From Hanleya hanleyi (taxonomy: Eukaryota > Mollusca > Polyplacophora > Lepidopleurida > Hanleyidae): 64,000 nt of DNA. Below are positions 1 to 12,900 of the stretch, piece by piece. The notes below the pieces were generated by a model that saw only the letters and a program-made list of their open reading frames with translations, made no database searches and was not told the DNA's origin. The position numbers and the translations under genes were made by a program. The DNA lies in assembly GCA_036873755.1 (NCBI GenBank), contig JAVTVY010025321.1, positions 47,725 to 111,724 on the forward strand, written 5' to 3'. The number at the start of each line of letters is the position of its first letter. Position 1 is the first letter of the stretch.

Positions 1-1960
1 TTAAAAAGGTAATATAATTGCAGGTACCAGTATGATGAATATTGATTCCAATTATGCCACTCAAATGGTTTACCTTGGATGATAATTTCATGTCGCTGTG
101 TGAAATAAATGAATCTGACATTATATCCATTTGTTGCATATACGGATCATCCAAAAACAGCATTTCAATAAACACTGAAGCCGTCCACTACTCAGTTTGC
201 TATATTCCACAGCTACCAAGATTGTGTCATGGACAATCCGTTACACAACATCTGGAGAAATTTGTCCAGACAAACGTTTCAATGACTCTATGAAAAAATG
301 AAATAAGCATATGGCAAAATACTTCTTGTTTGTGTATTCATTGATTATCTGGAAACAGTTTTACAATTATAACACTGTAACTGTCTGCAACTCAGTTCAC
401 TATGATCCACAGTTACCAAGATTGCATACCAGGAAATCAATAAATTAGAATAACACCGGAAGAAAATATTGAGGGCAAATACCTCTTCAAGAATGGTGAT
501 TTCATTTCTTTGAGTGGCCTAATGAAACAGCAAATAGGAGTAGCATTACTCAATACATGTATATCCTTTTCTTATTCAAATAATTATGTGATAAACTTTA
601 ACCTAGTTTCTGGTAGAAATCATACCTGGAAAATAATATTCTGTAGTCCTCTTCAAATATGTACATGGTCATGTTTATTGTAGTCACCCACACACATAAA
701 TCATGCTGCACTGGGCTGTGGATATGAAGATAAATATGATAATTAATGATTTACCAAATAGATACAACAGCAATATTTATGTCCAGGTACAAAGTAATCA
801 TGCATTTAATTCTGGTATTCTCCAGAGTGGTGATTTAAAACAACCAAATCATAATGATATAGACTGATCAATACAATAACTGAATATAGAGTGAACCCTA
901 TTCATAACGACAATATTTAGGCTTGAAAAGAATAATACTTATAATGACATCATGTGGCTGGTGAAGATTTTACCAGTACTGTGGGAACAATAGAGTAGAG
1001 ACAGGTTCATCATTTCCTACTCTTCTGCTCTTTACATAATAACCACTGAATGCACCTCTTCCAATTTAACCTCCTAAAATCCTAACAACAATCCTTTTCT
1101 CCTAACAACAAATTCACCTTTGAGAAACACAGTGGTTATAGAGGATTGACTTTACATATCATACAGAACAAGCACAGCGTTATCATTCGAGATAATCTAA
1201 TGAGTTACCTGATGCACTGACTCCAGCCTGCATGCGAGGATAGTAACGCCATGATAAAAGAAGTAACCTGGTTGAAGTCATGTGTCCATACCACTGTCAC
1301 ACCCAGTGGAGGAAATACTGAAAATTAATATTGAACAGTATGTAAATAGCCATATATATAATCAAAAGTTCTATGTATTGATCAGTATTTGAATGAGTAA
1401 CTATAAAATCTTCCTAGGGCCTGTGTGCATTGTTTAGAAAAGAGACACACTGAGGTGATATTCCATTCCCCCATTCCCTTATAGTCACAAATTAAATGGA
1501 GTGTGACTGTTTTCGGTTAAGAATTGAGGGCTTTACACAAGGTCCTGGATGGAGACAGTGGAATGTTGCAGTAAGGGTCAGTGAGAACAAAGCAGTTTGC
1601 GAGACGTGCAGGTTTATGGGCAATGTATGGCTTTGCTTTAAGGACACAACGGAAAAAAACTTGGCAATCTGACCTGACCTGACCCACCACCCCCCCCCCC
1701 TTAAATTTGACAGGAGTGTAACTTTTTGCAGCACAAATTCGATGAGAGAGGATTCATCAAGTTATTTCCAATTGAGGTCAAAATAACTTCTCTCAGGAAT
1801 CGATGGGTGTATTTATTCTTTCCCCTTGCTCAGCTTTTAGCGGAGCTGAGTCAGTGAAGGAAGCGCGAGCGATTTCTCCCGTCGAAAGCAAGGATTGACT
1901 TTCGTCCAATTTTCGTCATTTATCATAAATAAGACTAATTCGAAATTTACCCGGGCGAAT
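1..1960. other. No feature recognised
   Basis: AT-rich sequence with a short C tract near 1690. No gene-like frame, RNA gene or clear repeat was found. Confidence 0.5.
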
Positions 1961-2079
1961 GATACACTATCTGTGTAATCTCAGCAACAAATAATCTTTG
2001 GATGTTCGAATTATAATATTTACATTTGTCAAGCAATACTTACTGTTTTCTGTTGGAGAGCCGACATTCGGTGAAGCCA

Positions 2080-4765
2080 GGTTTCTGTTTCCTTTGTGTT
2101 TCCCACAGTTGCCTGGCCTGTGGGATATTGGATGGTCGATGTCTACGTATAAATTTTTTCCATAAATTATGAAAATTAATAAATATATATATTTTTTTCG
2201 ACGATTTTTTAAAAATATTTTGTATTTCTCTTTCATTTTTGGTTCAATTAAAGTCATTCCCTATAATGTCAAGCCGAGTTACTACAGCTTTTAATTATCT
2301 ACCATACCCTACCCTCTATGACATAGAATAAAAGAGAAATTGGGAATAGAACCGCTGAACACGGTCATTTCAAAACATTCTCAGAAAAGAATGAAAGCCT
2401 ACCTTTCCAAATGCCATCCGTTTATTACTTTCCAAGTGGACCAGCCTTCGGAATATATGCGCTTTCAATATCTAAGCCTTCCCTTGAGGAGAGAAATTCA
2501 TTCTTCGCGCCAAAACACGGCTTTTCAAACTTTTCGCCAGCTCTCCGGCAAAAAACACTTCCGTCAGAATTTTGAGGACCGGGCTATACAATATTATCAG
2601 TGACGATTGTTCGAAATTGTTTATATATTCAAAGCGTATATAATTAAATTCTACCCGTATTGTTCGTAAATCCTGCGATTTGATTGGCTGATTAGTGCTA
2701 AATTTTTCGGTTCATACTTCAATGAATCTAAAAATACGATATGCCACGCCCACAACTGCACTACTTTTTCGTTGCTATAAAAGGCACTGGATCACTGGTC
2801 GTAGTGTAAATCGATTCAGATTTTAGTGCATAAATAATATTGCTCAAATTATGCCAACAGAAAACTCTAAAACCAACTGGAAAGACTGAATTTAAATATT
2901 TATTTGTATTGACAAAATTGTTTGTAAAATTACAAGAATTTCGAAGAGAAAAGAGCCGATATAATGTTTGTCGGTCCTGGAAATCACAGATCAGCAATGA
3001 ATAAGTCGACAGTGAACGAGATTTTGACATTAGGTTTTCGCTTACCCACTTTCACCACAAATCCTTATAAAACAATTATTACACCGGGTGAAGTCCTGAA
3101 ACCCACATCCTACCTGAGCTCTGGGGCTCTTGAGATACAGAGTTTGGTAATCCATTCATTCGTTACCGTTCCCGAGGAGTGGAATTTCATCCGCCGGCAT
3201 TTTTCCTGTTCAGTGTTGTGGTGCGGGGGGGGGGGGAAGTTTTGCACCGATGGAAACGGGAATATGTCGTCCTCTCTCACGAAGCCAAACACAAAAATTT
3301 AACAAATTATACCGTCTTGACTGCCACGATAAGCGGATGCATGTAACAAGTACGGTACCGTACCGTACGGCAGATGTCCGATAAAATCCCTCCGGTCAAG
3401 GGGGGGGAGTGTTACAGAATGTTGATTGCACAAAACCTGTCGGGTGGCCTACGAGGGCAACATCATCGTTCGATCTCTGTTCACAAAAGCTGGAATCAGT
3501 TCACCAGAACTGATACACTTCGAAGTCTGTGAAAGAATATCAATTTTCGCGTTTTCTGTCTCTGATATCACACAAAATTATGCGTCCGCTCGATTCGAAC
3601 ACAACACAACACACACACAGCACATGCACTCCATCGATTCCAGTCCACGTGTGACGGGTACAGGCGATGGAGGATGAAGAGTTTCGTCACAATATTGATA
3701 GCGGACACCGACAGGGAGGAAGTTGCGTCATAAACTGCGACAGGGAATGTTCCTCAGCTCAGAACAACACATTGATCAGTGAAATCGTCCTCCGTATGCC
3801 TACCCGGGGCGCGGTAAAACAGCAAGAAAATGCATCGCCCAGTCTGATCATCGTCTCTGAATGGAATATTCCCGGCAAGGCCAACTCAACTCGAACAATT
3901 TTTCCTCTTCTGCATGGTTTCATATCTCATTCTTCCTTCGCAGAATTTCTTGTGTGTTTCAGTTTTCCTGACCTAAATGATTAGGCCTATCCCTGACTGA
4001 GAAGTTTCCCTCCATACACAATGTGCAACAAACTGTCAAACTGAAAACTGTTTGAACCACGCTAGGCCTACCGACTGACGTGCGCGTGCACTGAGACGTT
4101 GCTAGGAGTTACGAAATTTGTTGACTGTATTTATGCGCGTAGGGGTTTTCCCGTTACAAGAATTAAACCGAAGAATTCGTTCGTTTCACGTTCAATTTCT
4201 TCTCTTATTGAATTACTTTTGCTCGATTAATTTAATTATAAGGATTGACTGTGATTTTTTTTACGTTCATTGGGGTATGAACTTAAAAACCGCTGTGCAA
4301 ACTTTGTATGATCCGCTACGCGGAATCATACAGTTTGCACAGCGGTTTTTAAGTTCATACCCCAATGAACGTAAAAAAAATCACAGTCAATCCTTAAATA
4401 TTCCGAAGGTTGGTCCACTTGGGAAGTAATAAACGGATGGCATTTGGAAAGGTAGGCTTTCGTTCTTTTTTGAGAATGTTTTGAAATTACCGTGTTGAGC
4501 GATTCTATTCCCAACTTCTCTTTTATTCTATGTCATAGAGGGCAGGGTATAGTAGATAATTAAAAACTGTAGCATCTCGCCTAATTGAGCCAAAGATGAA
4601 AGGGAAATACACTTAGAAAAAATATTTTTAAAAAAATCGATTTAAAAAAATATATATATATATTTATTAATTTTCATAATTTTTTGAAAAAAATTATACT
4701 TAGACATCGACCATCCAATATCCCTAAGGCCAGGCAACTGTGGTGTTTCCTGTCTGCCGCGCGCG
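2080..4765. mobile_element. Foldback-type element with ~380-bp inverted arms
   Basis: The left arm (about 2083-2465) matches the reverse complement of the right arm (about 4388-4765), sharing GGATATTGGATGGTCGATGT, AATTAATAAATATATA and AAATGCCATCCGTTTATTAC. The interior (about 1.9 kb) has a TATAAAAG at 2776-2783, but no frame I would call a gene. A short frame is repeated between the arms only because the arms are homologous. Confidence 0.75.
4241..4395. repeat. Near-perfect 155-bp palindrome
   Basis: Arms of about 75 bp around CCGCTACGCGG: AGGATTGACTGTGATTTTTT on the left is matched by AAAAAATCACAGTCAATCCT on the right, with one centre mismatch and one extra A. It abuts the right arm of the foldback element. 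Confidence 0.95.
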
Positions 4766-4849
4766 ATTCCCCATGTGGTCATCATAAAATCAGATTCGAA
4801 TTTGACCCGAAATTGGCGTGACCTGAGCATGATTGCCGGAAACCGCTGG

Positions 4850-6150
4850 TCTCTTAATCCTCCCTTCCAATACGTTTGTATGTAAAGGCTTCCGAGTTAC
4901 ATGGGTCAGCTGATAAGATTACACGCGGGTGAAACAAAGTTCCATCTTCAAGGAAGACTGGTTCACACAAACTGAGCTGACATAAACGGAGTCTAGCTGT
5001 GAACATGGAACTTGGATTGACTATTAAAATCTTTGTTCTAAAATACACGTAATATCAATGTGTTATTGCTGGAAGTATAAGTCATATCAAACTGAAAAAC
5101 GGGCACGCTCCAATCTATCTGTATCTGTCAACCCTTTGGTGTATTAAAAATACAATAAAAAAGATATTTATTTAATTCTATTAATGAAAAAAAAAATACA
5201 ATAAAATAAAAAAATAGCAACCCACTTATAGGTGTAGGCCTAGTCCAATTTGACGATATAACGTATGGTTAACATGGTTGAGCTGATTACCATACACATC
5301 CTGGTTAGAATAACAACCTTATGATGCCAATTATTATGTGTTCCATTTGACCATGTAAGAATATGGTTATATTGGATGATGAATTCGACCATGCAAGCTA
5401 TGGTTAGTATATGGCAGTCGACCATAACATATATTGTCTAATGATTCGACCACTAATTCTGTAGTAGCGTCCCGATATCTGACCATTCCAATCGGGGTCG
5501 AATCAGAGAAATGCTACTATATATTTTCTGGTCATCAATTTTGACCATACTTCTTATGGTTTGACCAGTAAAATCTGACCAGGAGTTTTATGGTCACGTG
5601 ACCATTGACCATATATGTCCTTGTCAGGGTAACCATATACGTTGTAGCTATACCGTATAACTCCCAACGCATCCACCGCCCTAAACATACTTTGATAACG
5701 TATCGACGTCCTAGATTATATTGAGACTTGCGTGCCCGCAAATTGATGACGTCATGAAGAAATCACCAGACAAGATCGGACTTATCTGGACATGTTCAGA
5801 CAATTGACCTTTACGCCTGCGCCACCGGAAGAGCGCACAACGTATGCATGAAGGTCACATATGTCATTTTCGTTCATTTGAATTATTTGCCAAGATCAGA
5901 GCGACAGTATCCGCCGCTTTCTCGGCTATTAACCCGCCGCTTGTGTTTAAGTCCGCTAAATTGGCATTTTGCATTTCGAAAATTACGTGCTTTAGACTTG
6001 GGAATTGATGCATCAATACTTGTAAGTTTGATTTGAAGATTTAGATGGCAACTCGTGTTCATCAGAATGCCTAAATGTCTTTGGTGCTAACGACGCATTA
6101 TTTGGGATGACACCTGCTCACTAATAGCCACTAATAATCGTGAACCAAAC
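4850..6150. other. Gene-free stretch with many ACCAT/ATGGT motifs
   Basis: Between about 5240 and 5660 GACCAT or its complement recurs roughly every 20-40 bp, including GGTCACGTGACC. No periodic unit could be defined and no gene was seen. Confidence 0.5.
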
Positions 6151-6153
6151 TAT

Positions 6154-6800
6154 AGTCTGTCCATTTTAATTAGTCGTCTACTTTGAAGATTGTCAAATAT
6201 CAGTAGTTAACTGCATATATTTTCTTTTTTGCATCGTGTAGAACAAACTGAACTCTACAAAATGACCACTATTACTCCGGGATATTGATAATATATCAAG
6301 TTTGAAATAACTTCGTTATTCTCTCCATATAAAACTCCAGTGCTGTTGTTTCATGTACCGGGTCTCAATTACATAGGGAGCCGTCATAATGTATTCGTGT
6401 TTACTAGCATACAGGTCAACAATGTCGTGTATAGTAACAGATGTGTGTGTGGTTTATCATTCGGCAATTTCACAGAGCATGGCATATAAGCGCACTCCCT
6501 CGAACCTCCTGCTATTACTTTATATGGCATCAATGACCTTTGTGCCAGTGAGCATGCATACATTATGACGTCTCTCCGTGTAATTGAAGCCCGGTACATG
6601 AAACAACTGTATTGGAGTTTTATATGGAGAGAATTGCAAAGTTATTTGAAGCGTGATATGTTATCGATATCACGGAGAAATGGTTGTCATTTTGTAGAGT
6701 TCAGTTTGTTCTACAGGCTGTAAAAAAGAAAATTTATGCAGAGTTTACTATTGATTTTTGACAAGCTCCAAAGTAGTCGACTAAGTAAAATGGTCAGACT
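6154..6800. mobile_element. 650-bp foldback MITE
   Basis: The ends AGTCTGTCCATTTTAATTAG and its diverged complement (..TGGTCAGACT) pair along almost the whole length, arms of about 300 bp, through TAGAACAAACTGAACTCTAC and TCCATATAAAACTCCA.G. No coding capacity. Confidence 0.88.
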
Positions 6801-6876
6801 TTAGATTCAAACAAACAACGAACTTGGTCGAAAGGTTAAAACTAAAGCGCCAAAACAGTACGTTAATGTTTAGCTG

Positions 6877-7086
6877 CACTCTTAAAACGCTAATGTTAGA
6901 TTTAACATCTAAAGTGTTGGAGGAGGGAAAGCACTTAGAAAGTGTTGTATTCACCACTCTTAAGTGCTGGATACAGCAGCTTTAAATGTAGCATTTAACA
7001 CATATTTTATAAATACAACACTTTCTAAATGCTTTCCCTACTCCAACACTTTAGATGTTAAATCTAACATTAGCGTTTTAAGAGTG
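6877..7086. mobile_element. 210-bp MITE
   Basis: The ends CACTCTTAAAACGCTAATGT and its complement form near-perfect arms of about 80 bp (continuing through TTTAACATCTAAAGTGTTGG and GAAAGTGTTGTATT). The size and structure are those of a MITE. Confidence 0.92.
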
Positions 7087-7499
7087 TGTTATTCTGGTTG
7101 ATTCCATTATCTAGTCTGGTTCCTTAGGGAAATGTATTCATGAATCTCACAAAACCTTGGAGTACATGTATATAAATATATGATCGAGAGATGAACCCAA
7201 TTTGGTGTTGCCAAAGAACCCGGCGCGGTTTAGTGAGGATTTGACCCCCAGGAGGTGCGCTTTGGAGGGCCAAAATGAAACATAACGTATGAAAGAAATT
7301 TGTCAGTTAGCTTAACGTATTATCTTGCCGGATGGCCCGAGTATTTTCCAGGCCCTGGATCTTAAGGTTTTTAAATAACAGTATCTTGCAGTATTGAGTT
7401 CATGAAAAATCGTCTGTTTCAAGGCGAAAATAGCACTATTTTGTCTAGGTAAACATATAGTCCATGGACCAAGACCCCAAATTTCACCGATCGGTACCA

Positions 7500-8270
7500 C
7501 TCGAGGTGACAAATTCTAGTAATGTTTTTCGAAGAGGTACATGTATGTAGATGTTATCCATATGTGATAACCGTTGCAGATCGGTAGCTTAACGGTAGCA
7601 AAACACACTTTCTTAACCCCACCCCTGCTCGTATTCCGAACTCAAAGAATGGGGCAGGGGAATGGTTCCTCGGATATATTAGTTATTCCTATTGCTGAAG
7701 AGCTGAAACTTCACATACTTTGTGGGCAGGGCCTGGTCCATTAGCACAAGTTAACATACTTTAATATTACCGTTGTATAATGTCATAGTAACGTAATAAC
7801 ACGTGGCAGTATTTATTGTCGAAATTTCGGTTGGTTTTCCAATTGGTTTTTCCGATTCTGCTGGCACCATGTGACGTATCAACTTTGGTAAATGCTTTTT
7901 GAAGAGGTATTTCTATGTAGATTTTGCTCATATGTGATAACACATGCAGATCAGTAGCGTAGTGGTAGTTATGGTACACTTTCTGAACCCTCCACCCATC
8001 ACATTCTGCACCTACATTTGGGGGATGGGGTATGATTTAGTGGATATTTTAATTATTTCAGTTGCTGGAGAGCTATAACTGTTCAACTCCTGCATATGAG
8101 GTATTCTGATTCTGTAAACAAGATAACGGGTTTGAAATGATAATCTCAACCCAAGTTTGCAGGTAGGGTATGGTCCTTCCGATATTTCCATTATGGTTAG
8201 ATAGTTGAAAAGTACCAAACTGTACCTCCATGCCTTTTTTATTGAAGCATCTATTGAAACCTTCATCTGA
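7500..8270 (+). repeat. Two tandem ~370-bp units of repeat B
   Basis: Both units contain TGTAGAT.TT..CATATGTGATAAC, then GCAGATC.GTAGC..A.GGTAG, a CACTTTCT.AACCC stretch, a G-rich stretch and GAGAGCT/GAGCTGAAACT. Inverted relatives occupy 15300-16140. The AGTAGCGTAGTGGTAG segment resembles a pol III A box, but no B box follows. Confidence 0.65.
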
Positions 8271-8299
8271 TGCTGTGATCACGTTACCGCGACTGAATA

Positions 8300-9670
8300 A
8301 TAATGATGATAATTTTTGGGTTATTTTATTTTTTCATTTTTACTTGAAACAAATGAAGTGGTGAATCCTGTTATGTTTCTTTGAAGAGCGTAAGCGGCCA
8401 AACAGTGGCCGTACGGAAGACATGGAGAAGGACAATTAAGGAAATATTCCGAGATATTGCAATATTTCCATTGATTCTCATCTTGACTACCAATTGTCTT
8501 TCCTAGCCGTATCTTCCCATCAAATTTTGTTCTTCTGTCATTATTGGTACGAATATGACGAAATGGAATTTTCCTCTTAATCTACCATATTCGGCCTCTA
8601 GACTTTTGTTTTAATTGCAATTAACCTTGATGAGTACAAGCAATTTCTCAATTTACAAATGCTACAGCATATGGTAACCCTTTATGATGATTTAATGTTG
8701 ACCACCTTAGAATTTGAATCGTTTTGAAGACGTTACTCTTTCTTTCCATCTTGGCCACCGATTGTCTGCTAATCCAAGTTGGTCAACGTGGTATCTCAGC
8801 AAATTTAATGCTCTAGTCCTGCAAACGTGTTGAACGGGTAATCCACTCGGTGGTGCCAACTGCAAATTTGTTTCATAGCCAGAGATGGCCATATGTGTTA
8901 GATATCTGTATTTGAAATACGATGTTTGCTTTTTAAAATGCATAAACATTGCCCTTTTAGAGCTTTTAGGAAGATTTTATACAACGGTAATATTAAGGTA
9001 TGTCTGGGCATTATCCCGTGAAAGCTGCTGCTTGCATAAATGCATGCCCAATGACGTCTTTCAGAGATTGCAAAAGATAGAAATGCAGAAAATTCAATAC
9101 CAGCAACACATGATAGACCTACTGATGAATCTGATGGTGGCAAAATATCCAGGATATCAACGAGGTGATTCCTGGGGACTTGCCAGTATGTATTTGGGAT
9201 GGACACTCGACAATCATGATACATGTTGCACAGGAACTGTACTCTATGTCGAGTAGAAATTGTCAACACAAAATAGTAAAACTAGATCGACACTACCGTG
9301 AGTTAAATTTGCTCTCGCTCTCTCATCGTTTGACATGTTTTTGCATTGAAGAACCTACTATTATTTAATCTATGAGATATTATCATTTTAATATAACTGT
9401 CCTCATCCACCCCCAAATGCCAAATAACACCTCCAGCTCACACTTACAATGAAAGCGATAAAAGACATGTATATATATGTTACTCTGGCGAGATACGATG
9501 ATGTAATTAAACGCTTTATAAGTTTTTTAGCCTTTTATCATAACATAGAACTAAAATGTATATGGAATAATCGTTTAGCTCTTTAGACATAGATTTAAAG
9601 AAAATATCTGGTAGGCCATATCCCGTCACCCCCAATGTTTGGCTTGGAGTAAGGATAATGCTTTATCCCA
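8300..9670. other. No gene recognised
   Basis: Overlapping 123-codon frames lie on both strands at 8885-9269. Neither shows a domain, splice context or composition that would favour a gene. Confidence 0.45.
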
Positions 9671-9677
9671 CTCCACT

Positions 9678-9820
9678 ATTAAGTTCCAAGTTATAAGTTA
9701 CACGTTCCAAGTTATAAGTTACCACTTCCAGGGTTAAGTTACGCTTCCCGCTAACCCCCTGGAAGTGGTAACTTATAACTTGGAAAGTGTAACTTATAAC
9801 TTGAAAAGTGTAACTTAATA
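9678..9820. repeat. Inverted repeat of AAGTTATAAGTTAC units
   Basis: Left AAGTTATAAGTTAC.CTTCCA units mirror TGGAAGTGGTAACTTATAAC on the right around CGCTTCCCGCTAACCC, forming a hairpin of about 60-bp arms. Single GGAAGTTGTAACTTA motifs are scattered through the following 5 kb (for example about 10030, 10090, 14050, 14350). Confidence 0.85.
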
Positions 9821-9929
9821 ACGGAAAAGGTATTTAACGATGGGTAGTGTAACTTAAACATCGTTTTTTTGTGACGAATTAAGTAGGCCAACCTATGCTA
9901 AGAAGTAGGTCAGACCTAGACCTATTCCT

Positions 9930-12900
9930 AGAACCTATGAGGTTTAAAATTCGAGCTGTCCTAGGGCGGTTGGGGAGAGGTCAAAGTTGGAACTTTCTCC
10001 ATAAGAATAACATGGGGCGCTTATCTGGAAGTTGTAACTTACTTTGGACGTTTTTTTGACACAGAATCTCTCCATAACTTTATCTTGGAAGTTGTAACTT
10101 AATAAATTTAAATTGTCTCAGACATAGGTCAGAAAGGTTCAAGGTCAAAGACCTTGATATATGCAAAGACCTTGACCTTTGTCTATCGAGTCATGACCTC
10201 GACCTTGGAGTTGACCTTGACCTTATATAAAAGTTGCAATTTGAGGACATTTGACCGTAACTCAGATGTTTTGAGGTCAAGATCAAGTTCAAGGTCGGTA
10301 GAAGGAAGGTCATGGCAATAAATCTTGTCAAGGTTGTTGACCTCTGACCTTTTCCATGACCTTGATACATATTTGAAGTTTACCTAACCTTACCACCATC
10401 CGAGGTCGAGGTTAAATTCAACTCTAACCTCATATTTGAACTCAGTGACCCCGAAAATACTGTAGGACAAAGTTTAAGGTCAATCGGTGAGGATGGAATT
10501 TTGACCTCCAAAGGGGTTTGGTGTTTCTGGAGGTCAAAATTCCTGGGGTTTTATGGAGGTCAATTTTGATTACAGATTCGTAATCAGCTTGGTCAGTACT
10601 ATTACCACACCAAATTTAGAACGAATCGAAGAGATAAAAATTTCGACCGAAAAACAAGTGAAAACCTGCTAAAACAAATCCAAAAATTTGCCCCCCAAAA
10701 GTTAAAGGAGTAGCGCAACGGGGATTGCCGTCCTGTACTCAGTTTTCGATGGGCTATCATACAAAAAAGTTTCAGGTCAATCGGAGGAAAAAATATTTCA
10801 GCTTGATAACATTTTGGGCCGAATTTTTTTTGCCTCCGATTGACATGAAACTTTTTTGTAGGATAGCCCATCAAAAACTGAGTACTGGGGCCGATTTCAT
10901 GAAACCTCACTGAGACAATTTTCGCACTTGAAAGTTTAAGTGCACTTCAAAACCTCCCTTGACTTGAATTTTTGCTTTCATGAAAATTCACTCGAACCCG
11001 AAATCGTACTCGAGTTCAAGTGTGGTCGGACCTCCCTCGAAAACCGCACTTGAAATAAAAACGTACTTGAAATGACCAATACGAGGGAAGATAATGTCGA
11101 AAATAAGTTTTTTTCATGTGCCCATGCATCATAATGCAAGTATGGGCATTGTTCTTGATCTCATAGATCCAAAAATGGCACAGACATATTTATTTGATGC
11201 CTGAAATTCTACCAATCGGCTCCTACGCATGAAGCATTTTGAGCATACACTTGATTCTGCGGGGGTACTATTTATTACCAAACCGCGCAAAAGAGTTCCA
11301 AAAAGGTCACTTCAAACCTCACTTGATGAAGTGTGGCCAAAAACGTTTGGTGAAACACAATTTGAGATTTTTTTGAAGTGCACTTTGATAAAATGGCTTG
11401 ATAAACTTTTGGGCCGAATTTTTTTTTGCCTCTGATTGACCTGAAACTTTTTTGTAGGATCGCCCATCAAAAACTGAGTACAGGACTGCAATCTCCGTTG
11501 CGCTTCTTCTTTAACGTTTTTTTTTGGCAAATTTTTTATTTCTTTTTAGCAGGTTTTCACTCGTTTTCGGTCGAAATTTTTATGTCTTCGATTCGTTCTA
11601 AATTTGGTGTGGTAATAGTACTGACCAAGCTGATTACGAATCTGTAATCAAAGTTGACATAGACCTCAAACATTTATTTTAACAATTTTTTGAAATGCCG
11701 AAAATCGTCCCAGCCTAACATGCGAAATTTGGGTCGAAAATTCGACCTTCACCGATTGACCTCAAACTTTGTCCAATGGCTATATCGAGGTCGTATGTCG
11801 CGAATCTGCGGTCAGATTTAACATTGACCTCGAAATGGAGGAACGAAAATTTTGGTACGACTTTGACCTTGTGGGAAGGTCACAAGATATAAGCGGACGA
11901 CCTTGTCCTTTTGATATGTGATGACCCATTGACCTGTGCGTCGACACATGTCCTTGACTTTGACCTCCGATCCGAAGGTCAACTTTGCGATGGTGCATTC
12001 CGATTGTACTATCGCGTTTTTAAACCCAAGGTCGAAGGTCAACGTCAAGAGCATGGATCAACGCAGAGGTATTTCAAAAAATTGTAAAAATAAATGTTTG
12101 AGGTCTAGGTCAACTTTGATTACAGATTCGTAATCAGCTTGGTCAGTACTATTACCACACCAAATTTAGAACGAATCGAAGACATAACAATTTCGACCGA
12201 AAAACGAGTGAAAACCTGCTAAAAAAACTGACCAAGCTGATTACGAATCTGTAATCAAAGTTGACCTAGACCTAAAACATTTATTTTTGCAATTTTTTGA
12301 AATACCGAAAATCGTCCCAGCCTAACATGCGAAATTTGGGTCGAAAATTCGACCTTCACCGATTGACCTCAAACTTTGTACTAAAGTATTGTGGGAGTTG
12401 GGGATCACGAATCCGAGGTCAGATTGACCTTGAGGTTGAGCTTGACCTCGATATTGAGGATCGAAAATTTGATAAGACTGACCTTGTCGCAAGGTCACAA
12501 GATATAAGCGGACGACCTTTGCCTTTTGATATGTGATGACCCATTGACTTCTGCATGATCTTGACCTTTGACTTTGGGTTTAAAAACGCGATAGTACAAT
12601 CGGAATGCACCATGTCAATGTTGACGTTGAGGTCGGAGGTCAAAGTCAAGGTCATGGGTCGACGCACAGGTTAATGGGTCGTCACATATCAAAAGGTCAA
12701 GGTCGTTCACTTATATCTTGTGACCTTCCGACAAGGTCAAAGTCATGCTTAATTTTTCGATTCTCGATTTCGAGGTCAAAATCGAGGTCAAGGTCAATTC
12801 TGAAAGCGTATTCGTGATCAGCGACCCCGAAAATACTTATTTGTCGATTTTCAAGTCAATCGTTGAAGGTTGAATTTTGACCTCCAAAAAGGCCAAGGCA

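Noticed and set aside
4118..4514. Two short frames sharing a peptide
   Set aside because: The shared residues are the two arms of the palindrome read on opposite strands.
8885..9269. Opposing 123-codon frames on both strands
   Set aside because: They overlap completely and neither resembles a domain; probably chance or a decayed repeat.
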